This document shows positions 1 through 9,058 of a DNA stretch of 64,000 nucleotides, one piece after another. Numbering within the stretch: position 1 is the stretch's first letter; each line of letters opens with the position of its first letter. The DNA comes from an uncultured Flavobacteriaceae bacterium (GTDB lineage: Bacteria > Bacteroidota > Bacteroidia > Flavobacteriales > Flavobacteriaceae). The notes below the pieces were generated by a model, which saw only the letters and a list, made by a program, of their open reading frames with translations, was not told the origin of the DNA and made no database searches. The stretch is taken from contig CAJIYJ010000006.1 of assembly GCA_905181625.1 (NCBI GenBank), forward strand, positions 44,291 through 108,290. Reading direction: 5' to 3'. A program made the position numbers and the translations under genes.

Positions 1-1045
1 TTATTCCTCCAACAGTTCCTAACGAAATAGGAAGTTCTATGGAAAAAGTAAAAATATTTTTAACAACTTTTGCGTCAGATAAACTAGTGTAAAACCCATC
101 TTTTGATGCGTAAGCATGAACTCCGGCTTCAATAGCTCTAAAATCATTTCCAGTTGCTATAACTACAGAATCTACTCCATTCATGATTCCCTTATTGTGG
201 GTTACTGCTCTCTCTTTTTGAGTTTTTGCTATTTGTATTGCTTGAAGAAACTTTTCAGCTAATTTTTTTCCACTAAAATTTTTGTCCTCACTTAGGTCTT
301 TTAATGAACAGCTTACTTCAGCCTTAACTAAACAGTCCGGAGTATAGTTAGTTAATATGCTCATTATTATTTCAATGTTTTTTTCTTTATTAGAAAAATT
401 TGAATTTGAAATTGCTTCCTTTTTTAAAGTTTTAGAAAACTGTTCAAGGCATGAATTGATGAAATTAGCCCCCATAGAATCTACAGTGTCAAAAGTAGCA
501 TTGATCTGATAATAATTGGGTATATCAATTGTCTTATCAATGATTTCAATATCAAGAATTCCTCCCCCTCTTTTAGCCATATTAGAGTTTATTTCTTTAC
601 ATTCTTCAATTAATAAAGATTTGATATTTTTAAAAAAATCAAATAATTTTTCTTTGTTTCCATTAAATATAAAATGAACTTGGCCTGTTTTTTTAAAATT
701 TAAAATAGTGGTTTTAAAACCCCCTCTTTCTCTCCAAAACTTAGCTGTTTTAGAAGCTGCTGCAATAACCGAACTTTCTTCAATTGCCATAGGAATGGTG
801 TAGTCTTTTCCATCAATTAAAAAATTTGGTGCGATGCCTAAAGGGAGATAAAAATTAGAAATAGTGTTTTCAGTGAACTCATCATGTGTTTTTTGTAAAT
901 CTATATCATCATTCCAATATTGTTTCAACAATTTGCCTGATTCTAGATTGCTTTTAAAATAAGTAGAACTAACCCATGCTATTTTTTCTTCTTTTGATAA
1001 TTTAGAAAAGCCATCAATTTTATTGTTAAAATTTTGTTTTATCAT
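1..1045 (-). CDS. mvaA: Hydroxymethylglutaryl-CoA reductase, class II (C-terminus beyond window)
   Basis: This enzyme makes mevalonate from HMG-CoA, the entry step of the mevalonate isoprenoid pathway, in the cytoplasm. The minus-strand translation begins MIKQNFNNKIDGFSKLSKEE and contains ENTISNFYLPLGIAPNF, an EESSVIAAAS segment and DSMGAN, all typical of HMG-CoA reductases. About 348 residues are visible; the rest lies left of position 1. The ATG at 1043-1045 sits only 4 nt after a TAnnTTTG box, so the mRNA may be nearly leaderless. Lower-pathway genes (decarboxylase and mevalonate kinase) lie at 23.8-25.8 kb. The identification rests on motifs read by eye. Confidence 0.9.
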   Translation of the reverse strand, partial: MIKQNFNNKIDGFSKLSKEEKIAWVSSTYFKSNLESGKLLKQYWNDDIDLQKTHDEFTENTISNFYLPLGIAPNFLIDGKDYTIPMAIEESSVIAAASKTAKFWRERGGFKTTILNFKKTGQVHFIFNGNKEKLFDFFKNIKSLLIEECKEINSNMAKRGGGILDIEIIDKTIDIPNYYQINATFDTVDSMGANFINSCLEQFSKTLKKEAISNSNFSNKEKNIEIIMSILTNYTPDCLVKAEVSCSLKDLSEDKNFSGKKLAEKFLQAIQIAKTQKERAVTHNKGIMNGVDSVVIATGNDFRAIEAGVHAYASKDGFYTSLSDAKVVKNIFTFSIELPISLGTVGGI

Positions 1046-1049
1046 GTTA

Positions 1050-1057
1050 CAAAGATA
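1050..1057 (-). promoter_or_regulatory. Bacteroidota-type -7 element (TATCTTTG) for mvaA
   Basis: On the minus strand TATCTTTG matches the Bacteroidota -7 consensus TAnnTTTG exactly. It ends 4 nt before the mvaA ATG, so a start site 5-7 nt downstream would fall on or beside the start codon. I saw no convincing -33 TTG element upstream. Confidence 0.5.
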
Positions 1058-1152
1058 ATCATTGTGTGATTTAATTGATAGTTATGAATTTATAGAATTT
1101 ATTAACTTAGATATAAATTGATTACAGTTTGAGTAATATCAAAAAAGCAAGT

Positions 1153-2694
1153 ATGAATAAACTTTTATTATTTTATATTAAATGCTATTTTTTTTTAGCA
1201 ATTCTCTTTTTTTTTAGTTGTAAAAAAACTAATTCGTCAGAGAAATCTCAACCTAATATCATATACATTTTAGCAGATGATTTAGGATACGGAGAATTAG
1301 GCATTTATGGACAAAAATTAATAGAAACTCCTAATATTGACAAATTAGCAAATTCTGGAATGTTATTTACCAATCATTATTCTGGTGCTCCAGTATGTGC
1401 TCCTGCAAGAAGTGTATTAATGACAGGAATGCATATGGGAAACACTCATATCAGAGCTAATGGCGAGTGGAGCGAGAGAGGCGATGTCTGGAGTTTTAAA
1501 GCCATGTTAGATGACCCAAGTTTAGAAGGGCAGAGACCCTTATTAGACTCTATAGTGACGGTTGCTAATGTTTTACAAGAAAATGGTTATAAAACTGGGA
1601 TGGTTGGAAAATGGGGATTAGGAGCTCCGATGACTAATAGTATACCTAATAAAAAAGGGTTTGATTTTTTTTATGGCTATAACTGTCAAAGACAAGCCCA
1701 CACTTATTACCCAACTCATTTATGGAAAAATGATAAAAGATATTTTTTAAATAACTACATAGTTACCAAGCAAGAAGGATTGGAAGAAAATGCTGATCCA
1801 TATGATAGTAAATCATATAAAAAATACAACCAGAAAGATTATGCTCCCGCTTTAATGCATCAAGAAGCTTTAGATTTTATAGACAGAAATAAAGATGAAA
1901 ATTTCTTTCTTTACTATGCCTCACCAATTCCTCATCTTCCTTTACAAGGTCCGCAGAAATGGGTAGATTATTATTTAGAAAAATTCGGATCTGAAGAGCC
2001 CTATACTGGAAAGTCATATTTTCCAAATAAAAATCCTAGAGCTACTTATGCCGCCATGATTTCATATTTAGATCAGCAAGTTGGAGAAATTGTTGAGAAA
2101 CTTAAAGAAATTGGGGAATATGAAAATACACTTATCATTTTTACAAGTGATAATGGTCCATCCTGGGTAAAGCAAGTTGACTACAACTTTTTTAATAGTA
2201 CAGGAATCTTTGTTAACTCAAGAGATACGATGAAGGGTAGTGTAAGTGAAGGGGGTATAAGAGTACCAATGATAGCAAGTTGGCCTAATACAATTAAGTC
2301 GGGCTCTGTTTCTAATCATATATCTTCATTTTATGATTTTTTTGCTACTGCCTGTGATATCGCTAATATTGAACTTCCGTTTAATACTGATGGAATAAGT
2401 TTTTACCCAACATTGCAAGCAAAAAATCAAACTCAACATGATTACTTGTACTGGGAGTATCCTGCAAGTGGAGGGCTACAAGCTATAAGAATGGGCAAAT
2501 GGAAAGGAATCAAAAAAAATCTATTCAAATCAGACTCTAAACTTCAACTTTATGACTTAAGCAATGACCCTAAGGAGCTGATTGATGTTTCTAAAAGATT
2601 TCCGGAAAAAATAAAACTACTTGAAAAATATCTTGACGAAGCCCATACAACCCCAACTGTGAAAAAATTCATAATTCCAGTTTTGGAAAACTAA
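1153..2694 (+). CDS. Sulfatase, exported lipoprotein (S1 arylsulfatase family)
   Basis: It hydrolyses sulfate esters, probably on a sulfated glycan outside the cytoplasm. I chose the ATG at 1153 over a TTG at 1129 because it gives a compact lipoprotein signal: a hydrophobic stretch ending FFFSC with the lipidated Cys near residue 23. The metal-binding DDLGYGE motif is near residue 42. The Cys-type formylglycine site VCAPAR is near residue 82, so it needs an anaerobic-type or FGE maturase that is not in this window. A TSDNGP segment supplies further active-site residues. It is the first gene of a plus-strand run with sugar kinase and transporter genes. No SusC/SusD pair is present, so the substrate is unknown. 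Confidence 0.9.
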   Translation: MNKLLLFYIKCYFFLAILFFFSCKKTNSSEKSQPNIIYILADDLGYGELGIYGQKLIETPNIDKLANSGMLFTNHYSGAPVCAPARSVLMTGMHMGNTHIRANGEWSERGDVWSFKAMLDDPSLEGQRPLLDSIVTVANVLQENGYKTGMVGKWGLGAPMTNSIPNKKGFDFFYGYNCQRQAHTYYPTHLWKNDKRYFLNNYIVTKQEGLEENADPYDSKSYKKYNQKDYAPALMHQEALDFIDRNKDENFFLYYASPIPHLPLQGPQKWVDYYLEKFGSEEPYTGKSYFPNKNPRATYAAMISYLDQQVGEIVEKLKEIGEYENTLIIFTSDNGPSWVKQVDYNFFNSTGIFVNSRDTMKGSVSEGGIRVPMIASWPNTIKSGSVSNHISSFYDFFATACDIANIELPFNTDGISFYPTLQAKNQTQHDYLYWEYPASGGLQAIRMGKWKGIKKNLFKSDSKLQLYDLSNDPKELIDVSKRFPEKIKLLEKYLDEAHTTPTVKKFIIPVLEN

Positions 2695-2706
2695 TAATAA
2701 AAAACA

Positions 2707-3786
2707 TTGTTATTGAAAAATACAATTATTTCTAAAGCTCCAGCCAGAATTTGTCTTTTTGGAGATCATCAAGATTATTTAGGACTTCCCGTAATTGCAT
2801 GTGCAATAGATAAATATATCACAGTAGAAGGGGAGTTTAATTCTGACATATTATTAAATTTTAATTTAATTGATTTAAATAAAGAAGTATGTATTAATGT
2901 TAATGAAGATTTAATAGTTATAAAAAAAGGAGACCACATTAGAGCCGTAATCAAAACATTACGAACTTTTGGCTGTTATGTTAATTCAGGCATGGATATT
3001 AAAGTCCAGAGTGATATTTATATAAATGCGGGTATTTCTAGTTCATCTGCCTTAACAGTTTGTTTAGTTTATTTTTTCATTAAAGCTTTTGGGATTAATA
3101 GAGAAATTAATAATGAATTGATTGCTGAAATAGCATATCGTTCTGAAGTAATTGAGCAAGGAGGCTCAGGTGGAAAAATGGATCAATATTCAATAGCTAT
3201 AGGGAACACAATTTTTTTAGAAACTGGGTCTAGGTTTTCATACAAAAAGATTGATAGTGGATTTAGTAGTTTTATAATTGCAAACTCTGGAATTGAAAAA
3301 AATACAGATGGAGTATTGAAAGAATTAAGAAATAAGGCTACTGATGCAATAGGAAAAGTTCAAAAATTCAATTCAAAATTTGATATTTTAAAATGTAAGA
3401 ATGAAAATATTGAAGATTACTCAAAGATATTAGACAATGAATCATTTGTTTACTTTAAAGCTGCGGTAGAAAATCATCATGTTACATTGAAAGCTTTAAA
3501 AGAAATGGAAAATTCAAATACAAGCACTAAAGTATTGGGAGAATTAATGAATTTACATCACAATATTTTAAAAAATAAACTTAAGATTACAGTACCTAAA
3601 ATTGATCAAATGATTGACGCTGCAAATTTAGCCGGAGCTTATGGATCAAAGATTGTTGGATCTGGCTGTGGAGGCTCAATTGTTGCAGTTTCAAGTATTA
3701 ATAATGAAGAAAAAATTATGAAATCAATTCTTGAAGCAGGTGCAATTGATGTTTCTAGAGTTAAAATATCAAAAGGAATTTTTTAA
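2707..3786 (+). CDS. GHMP-family sugar kinase (galactokinase-like)
   Basis: This is a likely cytoplasmic anomeric sugar kinase making a sugar 1-phosphate. The N-terminal APARICLFGDHQDYLG resembles the galactokinase substrate signature. The GHMP ATP-binding loop INAGISSSSAL is near residues 106-116, GGSGGKMDQ supplies the likely catalytic Asp, and the C-terminal GHMP motif GSGCGGS is near residue 318. The start is TTG, 12 nt after the sulfatase stop; no ATG is suitably placed. The next gene is a nucleotidyltransferase, so kinase and pyrophosphorylase probably act in sequence, as the two halves of Bacteroides Fkp do for L-fucose. The actual sugar cannot be read from the sequence. Confidence 0.8.
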   Translation: MLLKNTIISKAPARICLFGDHQDYLGLPVIACAIDKYITVEGEFNSDILLNFNLIDLNKEVCINVNEDLIVIKKGDHIRAVIKTLRTFGCYVNSGMDIKVQSDIYINAGISSSSALTVCLVYFFIKAFGINREINNELIAEIAYRSEVIEQGGSGGKMDQYSIAIGNTIFLETGSRFSYKKIDSGFSSFIIANSGIEKNTDGVLKELRNKATDAIGKVQKFNSKFDILKCKNENIEDYSKILDNESFVYFKAAVENHHVTLKALKEMENSNTSTKVLGELMNLHHNILKNKLKITVPKIDQMIDAANLAGAYGSKIVGSGCGGSIVAVSSINNEEKIMKSILEAGAIDVSRVKISKGIF

Positions 3787-3787
3787 A

Positions 3788-4618
3788 ATGACAAACTCAA
3801 TAATTATCATGGCTGCTGGGGCTTCTTCAAGAATGAAAAAGCCAGTTAATAATGTTAAGTTGTCAATTGACCAGGTTGATGCTGCTAATTCAAAGAGCAA
3901 GGTTTTAATCGAATTTGGGAGTGAGAAAAAACCATTTATTAGTTATTTAATTTCAAATGCAGTACAATCAGGGTTTAAAAACATATATATAGTTACTAGC
4001 GAAAAAGCCGATTTTTTTAGAAATAACATCAATCTTAAATCAAATGAAGCAAGTATTAGATTTTCGATACAATACTTACTAAATAATAGAATTAGGCCTT
4101 TAGGAACTGCTGATGCTGTCTTACAAACTCTAAATCAATTTCCTGTTTTAAAATCCACATCTTTTTGTGTTTGTAACGGAGATAATTTATATTCAATTAA
4201 ATCATTGTCAAAAATAAGATTTAGTGAAGCTGAAAATGCTTTTATGGCCTACGATCGTGATGGATTGAATTTTTCTGAAAAGAGAATTAGTTCTTTTGCA
4301 GTCATTAAAATGAATGAAAATAATTTCTTAGAAGATATCATTGAAAAACCTAAGGCGGAATTGATTAATAAATACTTGGATAATTCTGGTAAAGTAAGGG
4401 TTAGTATGAATCTTTTTAAGTTTAGTGGGGCTTATAGTTTTAAGTTTTTTAAAAATTGTCCGTTAAATGATTTAAGAGACGAGAAGGAGATACCAGATGT
4501 TTTGAAAAACATGATTTTAAAAAAATCTAATAGTGTTTTGGGAATTCTAATTTCAGATAATGTTTTAGATTTAACTTCAAAAAAGGATATTTTAGAAGTA
4601 CAGAAATATTTAAAATAA
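3788..4618 (+). CDS. Sugar-1-phosphate nucleotidyltransferase
   Basis: It probably converts an NTP and a sugar 1-phosphate to an NDP-sugar. The N-terminus has the nucleotide-binding loop MAAGASSRM at residues 8-16, followed by RPLGTADAV near residue 100, the metal-binding CNGDN segment and an EKP motif, in the order of the NTP_transferase family. The ATG at 3788, one base after the kinase stop, is the likely start; an earlier in-frame ATG at 3731 would overlap the kinase for no gain. The tight spacing implies co-translation with the kinase. It could instead be a MobA- or GlmU-like protein, but I saw no left-handed beta-helix repeats. Confidence 0.75.
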   Translation: MTNSIIIMAAGASSRMKKPVNNVKLSIDQVDAANSKSKVLIEFGSEKKPFISYLISNAVQSGFKNIYIVTSEKADFFRNNINLKSNEASIRFSIQYLLNNRIRPLGTADAVLQTLNQFPVLKSTSFCVCNGDNLYSIKSLSKIRFSEAENAFMAYDRDGLNFSEKRISSFAVIKMNENNFLEDIIEKPKAELINKYLDNSGKVRVSMNLFKFSGAYSFKFFKNCPLNDLRDEKEIPDVLKNMILKKSNSVLGILISDNVLDLTSKKDILEVQKYLK

Positions 4619-4707
4619 TTGAGTTAGTCTATGCTTTATATCTTTTTAGCTATTTATTGATTAAATTTAAGTAGTAATAAACTAGATTTAATAAAATATT
4701 AACACAT

Positions 4708-6522
4708 ATGATCGATTTATCTTCACTTGATATATTTATAATTATTGGATTTTTTTCAACAACTCTTATTATTGGCTTTTGGGTTTCTAAAAAATCTTCC
4801 TCAAGCTCTTCTGAATATTTTTTATCTGGAAGGAATATGCCTTGGTGGTTACTAGGAATTTCTATGGTTGCTACTACTTTTTCTACAGATACTCCCAATT
4901 TAGTTACAGATATAGTTAGAAATAATGGTGTTTCTGGAAATTGGGTCTGGTGGGCTTTTCTTTTAACAGGTCTTCTAACAGTTTTTGTTTATGCTAAACT
5001 ATGGAGAAGATCAAATGTATCTACTGATATGGAATTTTATGAGTTGAGATATAGTGGATGGGGGGGGAAGTTTTTAAGAGCTTTTAGAGCAATTTATCTT
5101 GGAGTTATATTTAATGTAATGGCTATGTCCGGAGTCACATTAGCTGCAATAAAAATTGGCGAAATAATGTTGGGACTATCTCCATTAGAAACCATACTTT
5201 ATGCAGGTTCAATTACGGTGGTTTTTAGTACAGTTGGTGGGTTTAGAGGAGTTGTTTACACTGATTTTATTTTATTTTTCGTTGCAATGGCCGGATCAAT
5301 TGGTGCGGCATATTATTTGGTAAACCTACCTGAAATTGGAGGAATGGCAAATTTAATTTCAAATGAAAATGTTGCTGATAAATTAGCTATTATCCCAAAC
5401 TTTGATGATCCAGATGTGTATATACCATTACTTATTGTTCCTCTTGCGGTTCAATGGTGGAGCTCTTGGTATCCTGGAGCTGAGCCTGGAGGGGGTGGGT
5501 ATATCGCACAAAGAATGCTAGCGGCTAAAGATGAAAATCATGCAATAGGAGCAACTTTTTTCTTTAATGTTATGCACTATGCATTAAGACCATGGCCTTG
5601 GATTATTGTTGCATTAGCTTCATTAGTGATATTCCCTGATTTAGCAAGTATTCAAAATGCCTTTCCTGGGATATCAGAAGATAAGTTAGGACATGATCTT
5701 GCGTACCCTGCAATGCTAACTATGCTACCCTCAGGTTTATTAGGGTTGGTTGTTGCCTCTCTTGTAGCTGCCTATATGTCAACTATATCAACTCACCTTA
5801 ATTGGGGATCTTCGTATATTGTCAATGATTTTTATAAGCAACAAATAAACAAGAATGCTAGCGAAAAACAACTAGTTAATGTTGGAAGAATTTCTACTAT
5901 AACTTTATTTCTTATCAGTGCCATTTTTGCATTATTATTAACTAATGCTCTTCAATTATTTGATGTTATTCTAATGTTCGGAGCTGGAACAGGATTGATT
6001 TTTATTTTAAGATGGTTTTGGTGGAGAATAAATGCATGGAGTGAGATTTCAGCTATGTTTGTTTCAGGATTTGTTTCGATTATTTTAAATTTTTCTTCAC
6101 TAGGAGATACTTTATTTTCAGATTCAGGACTGTTCCCATCTTACTATAAATTTCCAGTGGTTGTCTTATTTACAACTTTAATTTGGGTAATAGTAACTTT
6201 TTTAACCAAACCAGACTTAACAGAAACATTAATTGATTTTTGCAAAAAAACTAATCCTGGAGGACCAGGATGGAAGACTATTAAAGCTGAAGCTGCAAAT
6301 AAAAATATTTTCTTTGATAAGGAGAGTGATGATAAAACTTGGTCAGTTCCTCTTGGAATTTTATGCATGATATGCGGATGTCTAGCCATCTATTCAATAT
6401 TGTTCTCAACTGGATATTTTATTTATGGCGACATTAATAATGGCATCACTTTCTTGACTATTGGATTTGTTTTTGCTTTTGGACTAAAATACAATTGGAA
6501 TAAATTAAATAAGTTAAAATGA
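4708..6522 (+). CDS. Sodium:solute symporter (SSS family), sugar-type
   Basis: This inner-membrane Na+-coupled transporter of about 604 residues has around 14 hydrophobic segments, the usual size and topology of SSS/SGLT-type carriers. The early sequence SSSEYFLSGRNMPWWLLGIS and the following VATTFSTDTPNL are characteristic of the family. The gene overlaps the next (nagB) by ATGA at 6519-6522, so import and catabolism are translationally coupled. By context the substrate is likely a sugar or amino sugar released from a glycan, but specificity cannot be read directly. Confidence 0.9.
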   Translation: MIDLSSLDIFIIIGFFSTTLIIGFWVSKKSSSSSSEYFLSGRNMPWWLLGISMVATTFSTDTPNLVTDIVRNNGVSGNWVWWAFLLTGLLTVFVYAKLWRRSNVSTDMEFYELRYSGWGGKFLRAFRAIYLGVIFNVMAMSGVTLAAIKIGEIMLGLSPLETILYAGSITVVFSTVGGFRGVVYTDFILFFVAMAGSIGAAYYLVNLPEIGGMANLISNENVADKLAIIPNFDDPDVYIPLLIVPLAVQWWSSWYPGAEPGGGGYIAQRMLAAKDENHAIGATFFFNVMHYALRPWPWIIVALASLVIFPDLASIQNAFPGISEDKLGHDLAYPAMLTMLPSGLLGLVVASLVAAYMSTISTHLNWGSSYIVNDFYKQQINKNASEKQLVNVGRISTITLFLISAIFALLLTNALQLFDVILMFGAGTGLIFILRWFWWRINAWSEISAMFVSGFVSIILNFSSLGDTLFSDSGLFPSYYKFPVVVLFTTLIWVIVTFLTKPDLTETLIDFCKKTNPGGPGWKTIKAEAANKNIFFDKESDDKTWSVPLGILCMICGCLAIYSILFSTGYFIYGDINNGITFLTIGFVFAFGLKYNWNKLNKLK

Positions 6523-8411
6523 GAATTAATTATAAATCGCCAGGGACATTAGAACAAACAAGGTTTGAAAAAATTCATAGTGTTATTTTTAGTGATTCAA
6601 AAAATGCTTCTAAAATAGTTGCTAATGAGATAGCTACATTAATTAAGAAAAAACAAAAGAATAACCAAAACTGTGTATTAGGTCTAGCTACAGGATCTTC
6701 TCCTATTTCTGTATATAACGAACTTGTCAGAATGCATAAAGAAGATGGGCTTAGCTTTTTTAATGTAATATCATTTAATTTGGACGAGTATTTTCCTATG
6801 AAAAAGGATGACATTCAAAGCTATCATCATTTTATGAATGAGCATTTATTTTCTCATGTTGATATAAAGCCTGAAAATATATTTATTCCAGATGGCGACA
6901 TAAGTGAAAATGAAATTAATGATTATTGTCAGAGTTATGATGAAAAGATTTCCAAATTAGGAGGGATTGATTTTCAGCTTTTAGGAATAGGAAGAACGGG
7001 TCATATTGGATTTAATGAGCCAGGGTCAAATTATGACTCGTTAACTAGAAGAATTCACCTTAATTATATAACTAGAAATGATGCAAGAAAATCTTTTTAT
7101 GGAATTGAGAATGTCCCGACAACTGCTATCACAATGGGAATTAAAACTATTAGAAAATCTAAAAGAATAGTTTTACTTGCGTGGGGACAAAACAAATCTT
7201 CTGTTATTAAAAAAGCTATCGAAAACGAAATTGATTCAAACATACCTGCTAGTTTTTTACAAAAACACAGTAATGTAACTTTTGTATTAGACAATTCATC
7301 TTCATCTAATTTAACTAGAATTAAATCTCCTTGGAAGGTAGGGTCATGTAAATGGAATGATGAGCTAAAAGCAAAAGCAATAATGTGGCTATGTGAAATA
7401 ACTAAGAAGTCAATATTAAAATTAACAGAATCTGATTATAATAAGAATAATTTATCTGAATTACTATTGCATCAAACTACTTATGAAATAAATCTAGAAA
7501 TATTTAATAAACTTCAAAGAACTATAACTGGTTGGCCAGGAGGAAAGCCCGATGTTGAGGATAGATACAGGCCAGAAAGAGCTAATCCATCCAAAAAGAG
7601 AGTTCTTATTTTTAGTCCGCACCCAGATGATGATGTGATTTCTATGGGAGGTACTTTTGACAGACTAGTCTCTCAAGGGCACGAAGTTCATGTAGTTTAT
7701 CAAACTTCTGGAAATATTGCGGTGTCTAATTCTGACGTGCTTAAGTATGTTGAAGTTTATGAAAGTTTTTCAAATAAAAATGATAAAGAATTAATAAGTT
7801 TATTAAAATTTAATAATGAAATTTTAAATAACAAAAAAATAAGAAAGATAGCAGGCCTAATTAGAGAAAAAGAATCCCTTGGGGCTACTAGATTTCTTGG
7901 AATTCCTGATTCTAATGTACATTTTTTAAAACTTCCTTTTTACGAAACAGGCTCTGTTAAGAAATCTATACCTACAGCAAGTGATAAGGAAATAATAAGT
8001 AATATCATTTCAGAAATAAAACCTCATCAAATTTATGCTGCTGGAGATTTAGCTGACCCTCATGGAACACACAAGGTTTGTCTGGACATTTTTTTCGATG
8101 TTTTACAAGAGTTAAAAAGTGAAAAATTCATGAAAGATTGCTGGGTTTGGTTATATAGAGGCGCATGGCATGAATGGGAAATTCATCAAATTGATATGTC
8201 TGTCCCAATGAGTCCTAACCAAGTATTAAGAAAAAGAAAAGCTATTTTTTATCATCAAACACAAAAAGATAATGTTATGTTTCAAGGGGATGACGATAGA
8301 GAATTTTGGGTTAGGACGGAGGACAGAAATCTTGCGATTGCAACAAGGTTTAGAAAGATAGGAATGCCAGATTATGCGGCTATCGAAACCTTTAAAAGAC
8401 ATCATTTTTAG
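6519..8411 (+). CDS. nagB: Glucosamine-6-phosphate deaminase fused to a PIG-L/LmbE deacetylase-like domain
   Basis: The N-terminal half (to about residue 270) is a NagB domain converting glucosamine 6-phosphate to fructose 6-phosphate and ammonia. It shows GLATGSSP near residue 58, FNLDEYF near 87 and GRTGHIGFNEPGS near 158. The C-terminal half from about residue 360 is a PIG-L/LmbE-type metal deacetylase with SPHPDDDVISMGG and a later DPHGTHK metal motif. At 630 residues it is far longer than stand-alone NagB (about 266); such fusions occur in Bacteroidota. E. coli Asp141, in GNDGHIAF, is replaced by Thr here. Whether the second domain deacetylates GlcNAc-6-P is an inference; no nagA is in the window. 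Confidence 0.88.
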   Translation: MRINYKSPGTLEQTRFEKIHSVIFSDSKNASKIVANEIATLIKKKQKNNQNCVLGLATGSSPISVYNELVRMHKEDGLSFFNVISFNLDEYFPMKKDDIQSYHHFMNEHLFSHVDIKPENIFIPDGDISENEINDYCQSYDEKISKLGGIDFQLLGIGRTGHIGFNEPGSNYDSLTRRIHLNYITRNDARKSFYGIENVPTTAITMGIKTIRKSKRIVLLAWGQNKSSVIKKAIENEIDSNIPASFLQKHSNVTFVLDNSSSSNLTRIKSPWKVGSCKWNDELKAKAIMWLCEITKKSILKLTESDYNKNNLSELLLHQTTYEINLEIFNKLQRTITGWPGGKPDVEDRYRPERANPSKKRVLIFSPHPDDDVISMGGTFDRLVSQGHEVHVVYQTSGNIAVSNSDVLKYVEVYESFSNKNDKELISLLKFNNEILNNKKIRKIAGLIREKESLGATRFLGIPDSNVHFLKLPFYETGSVKKSIPTASDKEIISNIISEIKPHQIYAAGDLADPHGTHKVCLDIFFDVLQELKSEKFMKDCWVWLYRGAWHEWEIHQIDMSVPMSPNQVLRKRKAIFYHQTQKDNVMFQGDDDREFWVRTEDRNLAIATRFRKIGMPDYAAIETFKRHHF

Positions 8412-8424
8412 TTATATTCCCTGA

Positions 8425-9048
8425 ATGCAAACTATTAAAGAAGTATGCGTTGATTCATTAGAAGATGCTATCAATGCAGAAAAAAATGGAGCCAACAGAA
8501 TTGAGCTATGTGGTAGATTAGATTTAGATGGATTGACTCCCTCAAGAGAATTAATTAAAGAAACTTTTTATGCTTTAAAAACACCTATTAGAGTTATGAT
8601 AAGGCCAAAACACCCTTCTTTTATCTACTCTAAAGAAGAAATAAACACCATGATAGAAGATATTAATTTTTGTAAAAATCTAGGTTTAGATGGCGTGGTA
8701 TTAGGATGTTTAGACCAAAATGCAAATTTTGATATGATTCAAATAAATAAACTTTCAAAAGCTGCAAAGCCTTTAAATGTGATTATTCACAAGGCTATCG
8801 ACTCTACTAGTTCTGTTATAGATTCTTTATCATTAATATCTAGTAACAGAAACATTAATGGAGTATTAACGTCAGGAGGTGAGCGTTTTGCGATAAATGC
8901 TGTAGAAATTCTAAAAAAAATGTTAGATTTAGTTCCTGATAGTTTTGAAATTATTTCTGCTGGAGGCATTACTTATGAAAATTTTGATAAGTTACATTCT
9001 CAAATAGAAGGAAAATATTATCACGGTAAAAAAATAATTAAATTCTAA
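8425..9048 (+). CDS. cutC: CutC-family protein (short, divergent)
   Basis: This is a TIM-barrel protein of the family historically linked to copper homeostasis, though that role is doubtful. Family signatures are present: NGANRIELCGRL, DGLTPSREL, VMIRPK, HKAIDST and VLTSGGERF. At 207 residues it is some 35 shorter than the usual 240 or so, missing the C-terminal part. Several conserved spots deviate, including HKAID where HRAFD is usual. It lies 14 nt after nagB in the sugar cluster, which hints at a job in amino-sugar metabolism rather than in metal handling. Its biochemical function is unknown. Confidence 0.8.
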   Translation: MQTIKEVCVDSLEDAINAEKNGANRIELCGRLDLDGLTPSRELIKETFYALKTPIRVMIRPKHPSFIYSKEEINTMIEDINFCKNLGLDGVVLGCLDQNANFDMIQINKLSKAAKPLNVIIHKAIDSTSSVIDSLSLISSNRNINGVLTSGGERFAINAVEILKKMLDLVPDSFEIISAGGITYENFDKLHSQIEGKYYHGKKIIKF

Positions 9049-9058
9049 TAAATAAAAT

